64,000 nucleotides of DNA from Antitrichia curtipendula (Eukaryota; Streptophyta; Bryopsida; Hypnales; Leucodontaceae): positions 8,698,696 to 8,762,695 of the forward strand of contig OX579638.1 in assembly GCA_951230915.1 (NCBI GenBank), written 5' to 3'. Positions 25,368 through 36,556 of this stretch are shown one piece after another (the stretch's first letter is position 1; every line of letters starts with the position of its first letter). The position numbers and the translations under genes are program-made. The notes under the pieces were generated by a model. The model searched no databases and had not been told where the DNA came from. It worked only from the letters and a program-made list of their open reading frames with translations.

Positions 25368-25693
25368 AGGTAGAAGGCTCAAGAATAGTTCAGGCATTAA
25401 GAACCACCCACTTGTAAAATGTACACGATTTGTACATGCTGTTTTTTCATAGCCTTCACTGATGTACAAACAGTGTACATTTCAGGGGTGGACGATTTTG
25501 GAGCCCTATGCCAGTTCAACTTCAAAATTTCATAACTAACTTCAAAAAGTTCCAAAAATTATGAAACGACTTAGGTTAGATGCCAAATCTACTTCTCTTT
25601 CAAGGAAAATTTACTGAGAAATATTTCAAGAAGTTTCGCCTTCCTAAAATTCAGTTTCAGCTCTTAGGTGGGCAATTTCTGGACCTGTTACCT
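25368..25693 (+). mobile_element. MITE family B, copy 1
   Basis: 326 bp between TA dinucleotides (25366-25367, 25694-25695). Starts AGGTAGAAGGCTC and ends GGACCTGTTACCT. The interior aligns with 27936-28219 and with the longer copy at 54367-55507. It shares landmarks such as ATGAAACGACTT and AGATGCCAA with family A, so A and B are probably distant relatives. Confidence 0.68.
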
Positions 25694-25739
25694 TAATAAT
25701 ATTAAACAGGCACAGCAGGAGAGAAGAAAAAAAGTGGTG

Positions 25740-26090
25740 GTTTGGAGGTACGGTACCCAACCCACCTCCAGTGTTGCACATTTGGCACTCATTCCACTGT
25801 CGCAGTTTGTGCAGCTGTTGCTCCCATTGCCACACAATGTTGCTGCCAAAAGCCAGTCATTGAGAACGTCAATCAGAATGGTACCACAGGCATCGTCTTT
25901 CAGGCTGTCGATGATAAGGCTTTATTTTCTGATAAGTTCCTGCAATCTCAGCTCTTGCTCAGATGTCAGGTTTCGAGTGATTTCAGGTTCTCGTACGTGG
26001 TTGGGACTTGGGACTTTTGGATCGGTCTGCTGTTTTTCCTCATGTTTGGAGAGACCAAGACAAGTTCAGAAATGCAAGCCATGTGATTTC
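25740..26090. other. GC-richer coding-like patch, unidentified
   Basis: Open reading is possible on both strands with few stops; the minus strand reads NLTSEQELRLQELI, a stop, then KDDACGTILIDVLNDWLLAA. The base composition differs from the surrounding AT-rich repeats. This could be a captured or decayed gene fragment, but no family was recognised. Confidence 0.25.
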
Positions 26091-26149
26091 ATGGCAAATT
26101 GGCACTGGGCAGTAGGGCATGTGGTACGCTGGGACATTGACAATTGATC

Positions 26150-26340
26150 TGTTTTTTTTGTTTTTTTAAACTTTTTTATTAAACAAATGAAACTGAATTT
26201 CATTGCAAAACAAAGGATACAAGACAGCCAGCGACAAGTGGCCTGCTGGGGGGAAGCAGAGAGACCGGACAACTACCACACAAGGACGAACAAGACAACA
26301 AACAGTCAAAGCAGACCGGTTCAATCGGTCGTTCGCTTGA
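26150..26340 (-). mobile_element. Possible 3' end of a LINE
   Basis: A T-run (26152-26167) is followed by TTATTAAACAAATGAAACTG and TTTCATTGCAAAACAAAGGA. On the minus strand this reads like the AT-rich 3' tail of plant L1 elements ending in poly(A). No reverse transcriptase is present, so it would be a strongly 5'-truncated copy. The upstream limit is uncertain. Confidence 0.35.
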
Positions 26341-26356
26341 AGAACTGCATGAATAA

Positions 26357-26495
26357 CTTAAGAGCAGACCCACTCCAACACGGGGAAGCAACACTTCAAA
26401 TGGTCTGAACCATTGATCTTAGAAGATTTTCTAAGATCAATGGTTCAGACCATTTGAAGTGTTGCTTCCCCGTGTTGGAGTGGGGATGCTCTAAG
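26357..26495. mobile_element. Foldback MITE with 67-bp arms
   Basis: Left arm (26357-26424) and right arm (26429-26495) are inverted complements over about 67 bp with few mismatches, separated by only 4 bp. The outer ends read CTTAAGAGCAGACCCACTCC and GGAGTGGGGATGCTCTAAG, the same AGAGCATCCCCA type as the element at 17120. A partial third copy of the arm follows at about 26492-26560. Confidence 0.75.
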
Positions 26496-26989
26496 AGCAG
26501 CCCCACAACTACATGGGCAAGCAACACTGTAAAGGTTCTTCACCATTGATCTTAGAGTGGTCTTGACTCTTAAGGGATTGAAATGGAAAAACACATTTTG
26601 ATGTGCAACCACCTATAATATATTTCACTACTGGAATAGCATCTTCAATAATATAAAATAAGGTAGAAATGCCTGTAATTAAAGCTTGTGAGAGTTACAA
26701 GTGACTTATTTTTCAACAAGTGAACTACAATGTTGACTTGACCAAATCCTACATTGAAAAATAGCCCTTATTACCCCCCAAACAACAAAACTAAATTTTT
26801 TTTGGCAAAATATTGATTTTGGGCAACTCACTATGAATGGAACTTCTTCTTTTTTTTGAAATTTTACACAACATGTAGACAAGTTTTTTTCTTTGAGACC
26901 CAACATTTTTCATAACTTTGAACTACATGGTTAAAAAGCTATTGTATATTATGTATTTTTTTTCCCTAGTCTAGGCAAATTTAAAAAAT

Positions 26990-27395
26990 ACTTTTTGAAA
27001 AACAAAAATTAAATATATATTGTACAATTCCAATTGATATGAACTTTTTCAAGCATGTAGCTAATTTGCCTTGGAGAACAAATCCAAAAAAGCACCACCA
27101 TGTTGGACATTTTTTCAGTCAAATGTGAGCTTGTGAAGTGCAACTGCCTTATTTTTGTAGGGCTCCCCAAAAGAATTTCTATCAATTCAAACGCTAATAT
27201 CAAGCAATCTACATGGTGGAAATTTTTGAAATTTTTTCCACACCTTTTCAAACCAGCACACAACAAGATCCTATACTTACGTATGTCCAAAAATGTAGTT
27301 TTTTCAAAAATTTGTTGTACTAGAAATGGTAGTTTTGGAGCATTTTGGGTGAAAACATAGTCAAGGAACTTCATGGGTTAATAAGAATATTTTTT
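26990..27395 (+). repeat. Dispersed repeat family D, copy 1
   Basis: Aligns with 58545-58915 through landmarks CAAGCATGTAGC, TTGGACATTTTTTCA, GAGCTTGTGAAGTGCA and GTTTTGGAGCATTT. It is AT-rich without a stable reading frame. No clear ends were identified. Confidence 0.6.
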
Positions 27396-27649
27396 TTGTG
27401 TTGTTGTCTCCTTCGATCATTTCCGATGCACTATGAAGCCACATTGTTATTCACAATTTCTTGCTCAAACGTGAAACAAATTTCTTGGAAGGAAATATTT
27501 GACAATAAATTCTCCATTCTAGACTATAGGGAATCATTAAAAAATGGTTCTTAATCTTGAAATAGTAGCACTTGTAGATGAATAAATGGTATTTCATCCA
27601 TATTTTTCATCTTGCATCTATATTCTTGCACAAACGTGAGTAAAGTATG

Positions 27650-27935
27650 TACACCCATCATCAACACTACCCATATTACATCACCCACATTTGCACCCAT
27701 TGAAGCATCATTGTTTTTTAGATATTTTGATCACACTGTAAGATATACATAATGAGAACATGATAGTCTATGAGAGCCTATTGTTAGCCTTGTTGGATAC
27801 ACTTGAAGACTGTACTTTGAACATTTAGAGCTTATCCATACGGTGTCCAAATAATGCACGCAAAAGTGCGTTGGAGTCTCCTTTCAATTGCCAACAAGAT
27901 TCCTTTCAAAATCTTCATGTTTTTAATAATAGTAA
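27650..27935 (+). repeat. Dispersed repeat family I, copy 1
   Basis: Shares sequence with 53215-53465, for example CACATTTGCACC, GAGAACATGATAGTCTATGAG versus GAGAGTCTATGAGAACCTGA, and CTTTTCAATTGCCAA. No coding potential; ends unclear. Confidence 0.5.
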
Positions 27936-28219
27936 CTATACTCACTTAGTTTGTACACTATATGTACATGTTGCTTTTTCATAGCAATGTACAAACAATG
28001 TAAATTTTAGGAAGTGGGCCATTTTAAAGCCCTATGCCAATTCAACTGCAAAATTTTATAACCAATTCCACAAAGCTCCAAATAATATGAAACGACTTGG
28101 GTTGGATGCCAATTCCACCTGTCTTTCGAGGAAAATTGACTGAAATCTATTTCAAGAAGCTTTGCGTCCCCCAAATTCAGTTTCAGCTCTTAGGTGGGCG
28201 ATTTCTGGACCGGTTACCT
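27936..28219 (+). mobile_element. MITE family B, copy 2
   Basis: Interior aligns with 25368-25693. The right end GGACCGGTTACCT is followed by TA; the left AGGTAG end is missing, so the copy is truncated or diverged on that side. Confidence 0.58.
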
Positions 28220-28239
28220 TAATAGTTTGTGACTCCACT

Positions 28240-28500
28240 CCAGGTTGCAACTTGCACCGCCTGAGAAAAAGGAAACGAACCCCCCCTGCCACAAACAAAG
28301 GAGAAGGTGCGGTACAATCCAGAAGGCATTCATTCCACTGCAACAATTTCGATACGGTGACATCCAAAATGCTTCGTCCACTGAGTTGATTTCAATCTGT
28401 GGGGGCTTGTGCCCCACAGAATGTTCATGGTGGTTGTGACTTGTGACCAGCTGCCAAAACTCACACAAATAGTTTGTGGAACTCACAAAGCATCCTTTCC
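28240..28500. other. Second coding-like patch, unidentified
   Basis: Between two MITEs. On the minus strand an open frame reads FWQLVTSHNHHEHSVGHKPP and NSVDEAFWMSPYRNC without stops over about 95 codons. Composition is less AT-rich than the flanks. No family recognised; it may be a decayed gene fragment. Confidence 0.22.
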
Positions 28501-28538
28501 CAAGCAAACAAGGACAACGTAAGTTATAAGGTAAACTA

Positions 28539-28842
28539 AGGTAGGAGGCTGTTAAAGCAACCCTTTAAGAGCTCATTTCATTTTCAGGGAAGCTAAACTC
28601 CTTGAAACAATTGTCAGTGAATTTTACTAGGAAGAAAAATGGAATTGGCATCTAATCCAAGTCGTTTCGTATTTTTTGGACCTTCGTGGAATTAGTTACA
28701 AATTTTTGAAGTTGAAACGCAGTTGTTTCTAAAAGCGACCCCTTCCTGAAATGTACAATGTTGGTACATTGAAGAAAGTAAAATGTACCTTAGTATTCGA
28801 GGTCGCTTTTAGAGACAAGTCGCTTTTTACAAACCCCTACCT
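28539..28842 (-). mobile_element. MITE family A, copy 4
   Basis: 304 bp in inverted orientation between TA dinucleotides (28537-28538, 28843-28844), with ends AGGTAGGAGGCTG and AACCCCTACCT. Length and ends agree with copies 1 and 2. Confidence 0.78.
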
Positions 28843-28861
28843 TACTCCAACTCCATTCCAT

Positions 28862-28958
28862 GTCAAATGGGAGCAAGCCCATTGTGGGCTAAATTAATAC
28901 ATTTGAAAATGTACACCACTAATATGATTTTACCCACAATGAGCTTGCTCCCATTTGA
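28862..28958. repeat. Inverted repeat with 26-bp arms
   Basis: TCAAATGGGAGCAAGCCCAT at the left and ATGAGCTTGCTCCCATTTGA at the right are near-perfect complements about 45 bp apart. Probably a small foldback element. Confidence 0.6.
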
Positions 28959-28984
28959 TCCACAATGGACTCACTTACCGTATG

Positions 28985-29265
28985 TAAGGTTGAAACCCCC
29001 AAACGAGCCACTGACCCAAAAACCACCATCATCACCATGTGTACATCTCCAAAACCAATATGTATCTATGTGGAAGAATCGGTTCCACCACCTATACCAA
29101 AAAAAACTTTGACCTTTTATAACTTTTGCATACAGTATCCAAATGCACATTATTTGGTACGGTTAGAACCTCCCTCCAATTGCCAACAAAAGAAAACTAT
29201 GGAATTTTGACCAGACTGATAATTGGGTAACTGGGCACAGCAGCCCAAAAGTGGCGGTTTTGGGG
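28985..29265 (+). mobile_element. MITE family E, copy 1 (worn ends)
   Basis: Aligns with the better preserved copy at 56004-56277 through CATGTGTACATCTCCAAAA, ACTTTTGCATACAGTATCCA and AAAGTGGCGGTTT. The expected AGGTAG ends are degraded, and a C-rich run follows. Confidence 0.55.
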
Positions 29266-29268
29266 TGC

Positions 29269-29313
29269 GTGCCCCCCCCCCCCCCCCCCCCCCCTCCCCC
29301 TCCCCCTCCCCCT
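29269..29313. repeat. C-rich simple repeat
   Basis: A run of over 20 C followed by four CCCCCT-like units. Such runs are replication-prone and often mis-assembled, so exact length is uncertain. Confidence 0.9.
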
Positions 29314-29329
29314 TACAGATACCCCTGCG

Positions 29330-29760
29330 TGACTGCTGCATAAGTTAGGAAGAATCTGTTTCGAAGTGTGGGCTTGACCAGTGAACGACTGGATCAGAGT
29401 CTCCGGACCATTCCACAGGCTTATTAATTTTGTTGAGAAAGAAAATAATAAAAGACAAATAATAATATGGAAAATGCCTTGGGGTACCTGGAAGTTTGTT
29501 CCCACTGAACTTGTTTTTTGCCACTCATGCAGAATGGGTTGCACCTTTTGTACAGAAAATGACAAGCCTGAGGAACTCTTGCATTGCAGACCACCACTTG
29601 TTCAGTTGCCGTGCACTCTTTGGCAGCATCGTCGCATCGTACACTACACCGGCAGTGACTGATAAGAGAGGAATCTCGGAAGGCTGCAATGATATCTGTA
29701 CACAGTGGTTTCGTAGGCGGACCATTTTGACTGGTGGCACTGTTCGTTAAATATCTTTTT
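29330..29760. other. Third coding-like patch, unidentified
   Basis: The plus strand reads APFVQKMTSLRNSCIADHHL and GSIVASYTTPAVTDKRGISE without stops up to 29750. The opposite strand is also fairly open. No family was recognised and no start or splice context is convincing. Confidence 0.22.
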
Positions 29761-29807
29761 ACAAAGGAGGTGGCATTCAAATCCACAATGAATGGCTTTA
29801 CACCCTA

Positions 29808-29970
29808 AGGTGGAACCACCCATTCTTGACCAAGGACCACCCAACCTTGTAGAGTGCAACCATTTCCAACCCAAGCTTGGAATGTGTTATTTTACTCTTT
29901 TTTGAGGTTGGGACTAATTGAGGTTATGACACATGTCGTGTGAAGTAGTGAGCAAGAAAAGTAGGAATTA
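29808..29970 (+). mobile_element. MITE family C, copy 2, left part
   Basis: Starts after TA with AGGTGGAACCACCCATTC and is cut at 29970 by the Harbinger insertion. It continues at 38512 with GTGAGCAAGAAAGTAG. Joining the two parts reproduces the uninterrupted sequence seen at about 46675-46725, so this MITE was the target. Confidence 0.75.
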
Positions 29971-30500
29971 GGGCCACTTCACATTATAGCCAAAGGTTGA
30001 GAGGCCATGGGTTTCCACCAATCAAATTTCAAGAAACCGAAAGTTCAGCCTCTCGATCCTTCACACAAGTCCAAAGGTCATCACCCTCTAACTACCTACA
30101 TGGCAATAAATTGCTTACATGGCGACAGGCTCTCAAAGGAAGTTTGGGTCGAGTAAAAATGGAGACCCAAACTACGACCGAGAGTCCATCAATTTATGAC
30201 AAGATCTCAACTGTTAGATTGGTAGGTGGGAGTTCATTGCTAAGAGTTTGGACTTTGAGCTTGGCCTTTGGAGACTTCACACTTTGGCTATCCAAGTTGA
30301 GAGGCCGTGGGAGTTCATTGCTAAGGGTTTGGACTTTTGACTTGGCCTTTGGAGGCTTCATATTATAGCCGGCCAAAGGCTCCAATTCCTATATTTCAGG
30401 GCCGCTTCACACTATGGTCGACCAAGTCAAGAGGTTGTGGGATTGAGTGGCTAAACTTTTGGTGAGAATCCAAAGAAATGGGCAATAAATGATAGGATTT
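29971..30500 (+). repeat. Left long terminal inverted repeat of Harbinger element
   Basis: Contains ACATGGCGACAGGCTCTCAA, GTTTGGGTCGAG and GACAAGATCTCAACTG, all found in inverted form at 38150-38260. A second GGGCCGCTTCACACTATGG end occurs internally near 30400 and matches the right end better than the outermost left end does. This suggests duplication of the terminus. Confidence 0.7.
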
Positions 30501-30643
30501 GGAGCCTTTGGCCAGCCATGGTGTGAAGCTTCCAAAGGCCAAGCCCAAAGTCCAAGCCTATACCATTTGTTTGGCTTTTATCAAGCTTTTTTATATGAAT
30601 AATCCATCCAATTTCTAAAATTTGTGTCTCACCTTCTTTAACC

Positions 30644-31991
30644 ATGGCTTCTAGAAAGGAACGCATTCTTGCTCTAATTTCGGTTTTCATGGTCATAAAG
30701 TATGTCATTGTGGGCATTTTGGCATTGCAAAAACTTGCAATTTTTGAACAAAATGCTCAAATGATGATGATGGCAGTTTTTATTGCCCAAGGACATAGGG
30801 TGAATTTTCAGAGGACACATTGGCAAATTCCAAGATATGGAGTTTTTTTGGAGTATACACTTATGGGATCTTTTTTAGATGGTGATTTTTGGAAGCGGAT
30901 GAGGGTGAGTCAATCTACATTTCAATATTTATGCATTCTTTTATGGCATGTTTTGAAGAAGAAGGATACACATTTTAGAGAAAGTATTAGTGTGGAGCGA
31001 AGGATTGCAATAACTCTTTCTCGATTAGCTACAGGTAATTCATTGCAAATGGTTGGTGATTTATTTGGTGTAGGTCTGTAGGATTGAGTACAACTTCTAT
31101 CATTGTGGAGGATGGTTGTGAAGCTATTAGGATTCATTTGAGACCATTGGTTTTTAAAAAACCAAATCTTGCTTGGATGAAAGAAATAGCAAAGGGTTTT
31201 GAAGCACTACATGGTATTCCGTTTATTCTAGGGGCAATAGATGGTAGACACATTCCTATTCTAGCACCATCTCATGATTATATTGCATACTATTCCGAAA
31301 GGGATATTATTCATGTTTACTACAAGGAGTTGTAGATGCCAATTGCAAATTCTAGGACTATAATTTTGGATGGGCTGGACGGATTCATGATTGGTCCTTA
31401 TTTCAGAAATCAAAAATTGGGAAGAAGACTATGAGAGGTGCATTTTTACCTCACAAATTCATTGGTGATGCTGCGTATCTTATGAGACCTTGGTTTTATT
31501 CACCATATAAGGGAGAAAAAGAAGGATTGCCTAGAAAAAAAAACATTGGAATTTTATCCAATCGAACACCCGTATGGCTGTGGAAAGAGCATTTGGAATT
31601 CTGAAAGGAAGATGGCGCATATTATTGAAAAGAATTGACATGCCACTTTGAAATTTGCCTGACGTTGTTATAGCATCTCTATGTCTTTACAATCTGTGCA
31701 TTCTAGAGAATGTTGAATTTTCCATGGATTGGGCTAAAGAAGCAGAAAAAGAGCTTCTTGTTGAAGCCAATATGCCATTTGGAAAACTACAAGAAATTGA
31801 TATGTTTCACTCTTTGGAATCATCATTGCGGGAAATGAGAAAACTCCAAAAAAAATCTGAAAGGTGAAGAAACTCCATTCATAGAATCGGAAGAAGAAGA
31901 AAAAATCGAGAATGAGGAAAATCTTGCATATGAAGAAACAAGAACAAAACTACAAGAAAAAATGAAGAACATATTGGCTGATTCAACTTGA
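30644..31991 (+). pseudogene. Harbinger DDE transposase, broken
   Basis: Starts MASRKERILALISVFMV and runs 145 codons (YLCILLWHVLKKKDTHFRES, RIAITLSRLATG, GDLFGVG). An 8-bp insertion near 31075 then shifts the frame. The catalytic part follows in pieces: GAIDGRHIPILAPSHD (first Asp), then in another frame GWAGRIHDWSLF (second Asp position), KFIGDAAYLMRPWF, and NTRMAVERAFGILKGRWRIL. There are at least four frame breaks or stops (near 31081, 31310, 31353, 31540-31560 and 31650). The end reads RTKLQEKMKNILADST. The residues expected for HARBI1-type nucleases are still visible, but no intact protein can be made. Confidence 0.85.
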
Positions 31992-32092
31992 GTTTATCTA
32001 TTGCTAGCCGAGACTTTTTACAAAAGTCATTTGGCTAGAAATTCAAACATTCAATTTGAAAATTGTACCTATGATGATGATGACAATGATTG

Positions 32093-32250
32093 TACTGGAA
32101 CCATTAGGGGTTCATCCCTGTCCAACGTAATACATTCATTACCTTGTTAGTTAGGGTAAAACACTTGTATTTAACCCCAGTGGTTACTCTCATAATACAT
32201 CTCTCCAAACTGAGTATGATCAGACTACGTCTACGTTACATATTGTTGCA
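32093..32250 (+). repeat. 5' LTR of copia element 2
   Basis: 158 bp from TACTGGAACCATTAGG to CATATTGTTGCA. The primer-binding site starts at 32251. Confidence 0.88.
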
Positions 32251-32263
32251 TGGTATCAGAGCG
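32251..32263 (+). promoter_or_regulatory. Primer-binding site, initiator Met-tRNA type
   Basis: TGGTATCAGAGCG abuts the LTR end. It is the common primer-binding sequence of plant copia elements. Confidence 0.88.
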
Positions 32264-32737
32264 ACCATCGATCTTCGATTCCTCAAGTAGTTAGAATACT
32301 CTTGAGCTAGACAATAGAAATCATAGACTCATAGGTTATAGAAACGGTCTAAATTGTTTTTTTGTAAGTCGCAGCAGTCGTCGGACGTGACAATAATCAG
32401 TCGCTTGCCCTTCCTCGGTTACTCTAATCAAAAACTCCCGACCCTACCTCGTGTTGATCACGATCACCGTAATAGGAAGGTCCGTCGTAACCATCGCCAC
32501 CTCTCTCAATCTCTCAAATTTCTACCGATCGGTCCTCTCTCTACCTCATCAATGGTTTTATACAAAATTGATCTCTAACTAGTCTCTCTGTCCTCCCCAC
32601 AACTCATAGTGTAGCAACTTGTAGCTTCTTTCTTGAAGCTACAACGGCCAAATACAATTAGCGTACAACGGAACTCCAAACGGAACTTTCTGTTGCATTT
32701 ATATCTCCTGCTCACACTCAAATTCAAATTGTTAGAC

Positions 32738-34030
32738 GATGGACTCAAGCACTAGGGATATACTTGAAACAATGAAACTTGCAGGACCTGCAAATTACGT
32801 CATTTGGAGCTAGAAAGTGAAACTAATACTACTGCAGGAGGGTCTCTAGGGCTTCATCAAACCGCACTTAGACCAGTCCAATGAAACTGGTGCCACTGCA
32901 ACCTCGTCCACGATGCACACCGAATGGACCTCCTCCACAACACCCGACACAAGCGATATCAACACAACACCGGCACCACCACCCACGACTGCAGTCAACA
33001 TCGTAGAAGCTGGGCGAAACGATTTGAAGTTCCGTGTGGGCCGCATTATCATATCCTTGGTAAGAGACTCCATCATCCTAAGTATTATTCATCTTACTGA
33101 TTCCAAAGCCATTTGGGATCGCCTCAAGAGCATGTGCGACGTGAGAAACTCCTCATGATGTCTCTCTTTGCGAGAACAATTCTATTCACTATGACTTGCG
33201 GAGGGTAGAAGTATCGGAGACCATCTCCAATAGATCAACCTTCTAGTTACTCAACTAGCAAACTTAGGGATCACCACTCCTAACGAAGAACTTGTAGACC
33301 TTACTTTGAATAGCTACCCAAAATTTGGTCAACATTTAAACAAATTCAGAAAGGGCGAGAACAACTTCTTAGCTTCCCACAGTTAGAGGGCCTCTTACTC
33401 CAAGAGGAACTTAGCCAAACCCTGGACAACCAATGGGACACAAAGAAAATCAACCTGCTCAAAAATCGGATATCTAGTTGCTACCACGATTGCGGACGCC
33501 GCATCAAACCTCGCAACCAAGGCTTCTCCAACCACACTCAACTCGACTGCAACACCTGTCGCACGTTCATCCAGCCACAACGCAACACCCAGCACATCAC
33601 TTCTTCAGTCCATTGTCACAAATGCGGCAAGCCAAGTCACTTCGCCCGAGATTGTGCCAGAGCTACACTAGAAGACAACATCAAACTCATGCAAGCCCAG
33701 CTGAAGAATATGCAACATTCACGATTACCTCACATACATTTGATTGAAGCTGCAAAAGATGATGATCATCACCCAACTCACCTAGTCGACATCAACGAAG
33801 ATAACGATTCGAATCCGGACCTGGACCCCGACAGTCTAGAAATCCACGCTTGCCTTGACGCTTTTTCAGACGATCTCTCCAAAAAATTCATCGGCTCCTG
33901 CAAAGTTCTCAACTTCTCGACACACTCCCCACCTCAAGTAAGAGTGGTTTCTGGACTCCGGAGCTTTGTCACACGTAATAGGCAACTCACAACTCCTCAT
34001 TCAGTTAACTAGCTCCACAATATCACATAT
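32738..34030 (+). pseudogene. copia 2 gag and zinc knuckle, broken
   Basis: Starts MDSSTRDILETMKLAGPANY with stops soon after. Continues ILSIIHLTDSKAIWDRLKSM, and ITTPNEELVDLTLNSYPKFG in another frame. The zinc knuckle CHKCGKPSHFARDC lies near 33620-33660, followed by an acidic linker (ATEDDDHHP-like and NEDNDSNPDLDPDSLEIHA). Several stops and frame changes make it non-functional. Confidence 0.8.
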
Positions 34031-34820
34031 AAAAACGGCCGGTGGCCACACCATGGCAGTAGCAGGCCAAGGCTCTGTAACAACAATTGATCTCTCCGGA
34101 GAAATAAAACAGATCCATAGAATTTTTTATGTCCCCGGAGTCAAGACAAATCTCTTTTTCATTGGTAAACTCACCGATGCCGGTTATAGAGTCTTGTTCG
34201 ACACCAAGACATGCACCATCTATGACAAAGACCGGCAGAACAGTATTTTCTTACAAGCCACTCGAGATCCCTGCAACAACCTATATTGGGTCCTGATTGC
34301 ATTTGGATCCCCTGGACACTCCCTCATTACTACAGTAGTTCCTACCATGGTCTCACTCAGCTAAAAAATTATTGCTTAAAACACGGGATCTCCCGTTAAC
34401 TTACTGTAGGATACACCCCACACCAAAATGGTATTATCGAACGAAAGAACAGAACACTACTCAAAGGCATCAAGAGCGTAGTCATTAGAACCAAGATACC
34501 CAAAGTTCTTTGGGAAGAATTAGCAAGTACAGTAAACTATATACAAAACACGTATCCCACCAAAGCATTGAAATTACAAACACCCGAAGAAGTTTTCACT
34601 TGAGTCAAGCCCAATCTAGCCCACCTCCGCATCATCGGGTGCATCGCATATTGCCACATTCCCGACGTCAAACGCCAGAAATTCGACCCCAAGGTCACCC
34701 TCACTGTCCTACTAGGTTACGATGAACAATCCAAAGCCTACCGATGTTACAACCCTGTGACCAGGAAGATTCTAATCTCCCAAGATGTCCATTTTGACAA
34801 AATATCATTCATCCTACCTT
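33945..34820 (+). pseudogene. copia 2 protease and integrase remnants
   Basis: The protease active site reads WFLDSGALSHVIGN at about 33950-33990 (D-S-G intact). Then come AGGHTMAVAGQGSV and RIFYVPGVKTNLFFIGKLTD. The integrase core is mostly deleted; the sequence resumes at VGYTPHQNGIIERKNRTLLK and GCIAYCHIPDVKRQKFDPK, then LLGYDEQSKAYRCYNP. Frame breaks occur at 34364, 34404 and 34601. Confidence 0.8.
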
Positions 34821-35212
34821 TCTCCGAATCTATTGAGCCTCTACAGGACCCCGAGTTTCTTCAAAACCTACTCAAACAAACCCCTCATCCAGTACCGCTA
34901 GACATCCCAACCACAGTACAACCCCTCGCCACCTTTCCTAGCTCAATACCGATTATTCATCTGCTCGCAGCTAATCCACAGCTACCACACCCACCTTCTA
35001 ACAAGCATTTCCCAAATACCAACCCCAACCCTACTCTCCACATTGCCAACACAGACCTTACTCCGGCCACTCCACCTCCAACCTCACCTACACCCACCGC
35101 CATTCCTCCATCACCACCTCACGTCTCAGTACCCTACCCAGACCCAACTCCACCCTCCCGCTGGACAACAATTGACCTCAAACATGAAATCCCCCGCCAT
35201 CGACACAACCTC

Positions 35213-36187
35213 ATATTGCTAGCTTATCGGAAAACTTATTTTCCTCACTGTCACATGCCCCAACATCGCATACTCCGTTAGCCGCCTCAACTCCTACATG
35301 GCCGCTCCTCAACAAGCTCACCTTGAGGCTGCAAAGCACCTGCTCAGATACCTACAAGGCACGTTAGACTTTGGAATCTTATACAGATTTGACTCCCCAA
35401 TCCTCATCTCCGGATACACAAATGCCGATTGGGGCTTTGCACAAACACCCACTGCTCCATAGGCGCCTACATTTTCACACTCGCAGGAGGTTCCATTACT
35501 TGGAAATCCAAACGCCAACTTATCATCTCTCGCTCCTCCACGGAATCAGAGTACAAAGCCTTTAGTGATGGGGCTCTGAAAGGAGTCTGGTTGCATCGCC
35601 TACTCCAAGAGCTACAACCTCCTGCACTCGGACAAAATCAAGAATCTGCACCGCATTACTCTCCCCAGCAAACCAACAGCATCACTATCTACTGCGATGA
35701 TCAGAGTGCAATCAAATTGTCCCACAACCCCGTATTCCATGCAAGATCCAAGCATATCGAAATACATTACTACTTCATTTGTGAACGGATTCTAGAAGGA
35801 AAAATTGAACTCCGGTATATTAATACGGACTCCCAACCCGCAGATGCCTTAACTAAATCCCTCAGCCACGTGAAACTTCACCAATACCAGCACAGGACAT
35901 TCCTAGGGCTCTGCAGCTTGAAAGACCTAGATACAGGACGAGACGAGCAAATTGCTCCCCACACAATGTACACACTAACCTACCAAAACCCTAGCAACCT
36001 ATCTAAGCCAAATACTCCTCCGCCTCCGCTAGAGAAACAAAACTTTGATGCTGGCAATCCTTGTATCCCAACACCTCCCGCACGCAATCTGCCCATGAGA
36101 AGTACAGGCCCGTCTGATGACCCCTCCGGACGGCATAATATTTTTGCAACGGGACCGACTTCACGAATCCCCTGCTCCAATCTATGA
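35213..36187 (+). pseudogene. copia 2 RT tail and RNase H
   Basis: After a proline-rich linker (34860-35160), most of reverse transcriptase is missing. The sequence resumes with TVTCPNIAYSVSRLNSYMAA and HLEAAKHLLRYLQGTLDFG. RNase H is the best preserved part (35429 onward): GGSITWKSKRQLIISRSST, ESEYKAFSDGALKGVWLHRL, IYCDDQSAIKLSHNPVFHAR and QPADALTKSLSH. A C-terminal tail rich in Pro extends to 36187. Confidence 0.82.
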
Positions 36188-36556
36188 CGCTCGGTAGCCG
36201 CTGTTGCATTCGAATCAGCAGATTGGAAAATCGTCGCATCGCCCTCACCGCAAGCCACACAAGGGACTTCCTCAACATTCTCCTACGAAATCAAGTTCAC
36301 CTCAATCGCTCCCACCAAATCTCGAACCCAAATTGTTAATCTCACAATCAAGGTGCGGATAGACCACACCAATAACCCAAGTACGCCCGTCCACGACTGA
36401 TCCACAGCACAACTCTGCAACAACCTCGCAAGATGTCTCTCAACTCGCGCCATCCTTGAATTACAATTACAATCACACCCTTACGAAATCCAAGCACTGA
36501 CGAATCTTTCATTCGCACATACATGAATGACATTGTAAGCAAAGCTTGAGCGGGAG

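Noticed and set aside
30644..31991. Functional Harbinger transposase
   Set aside because: At least four frame breaks or stops interrupt the catalytic domain.
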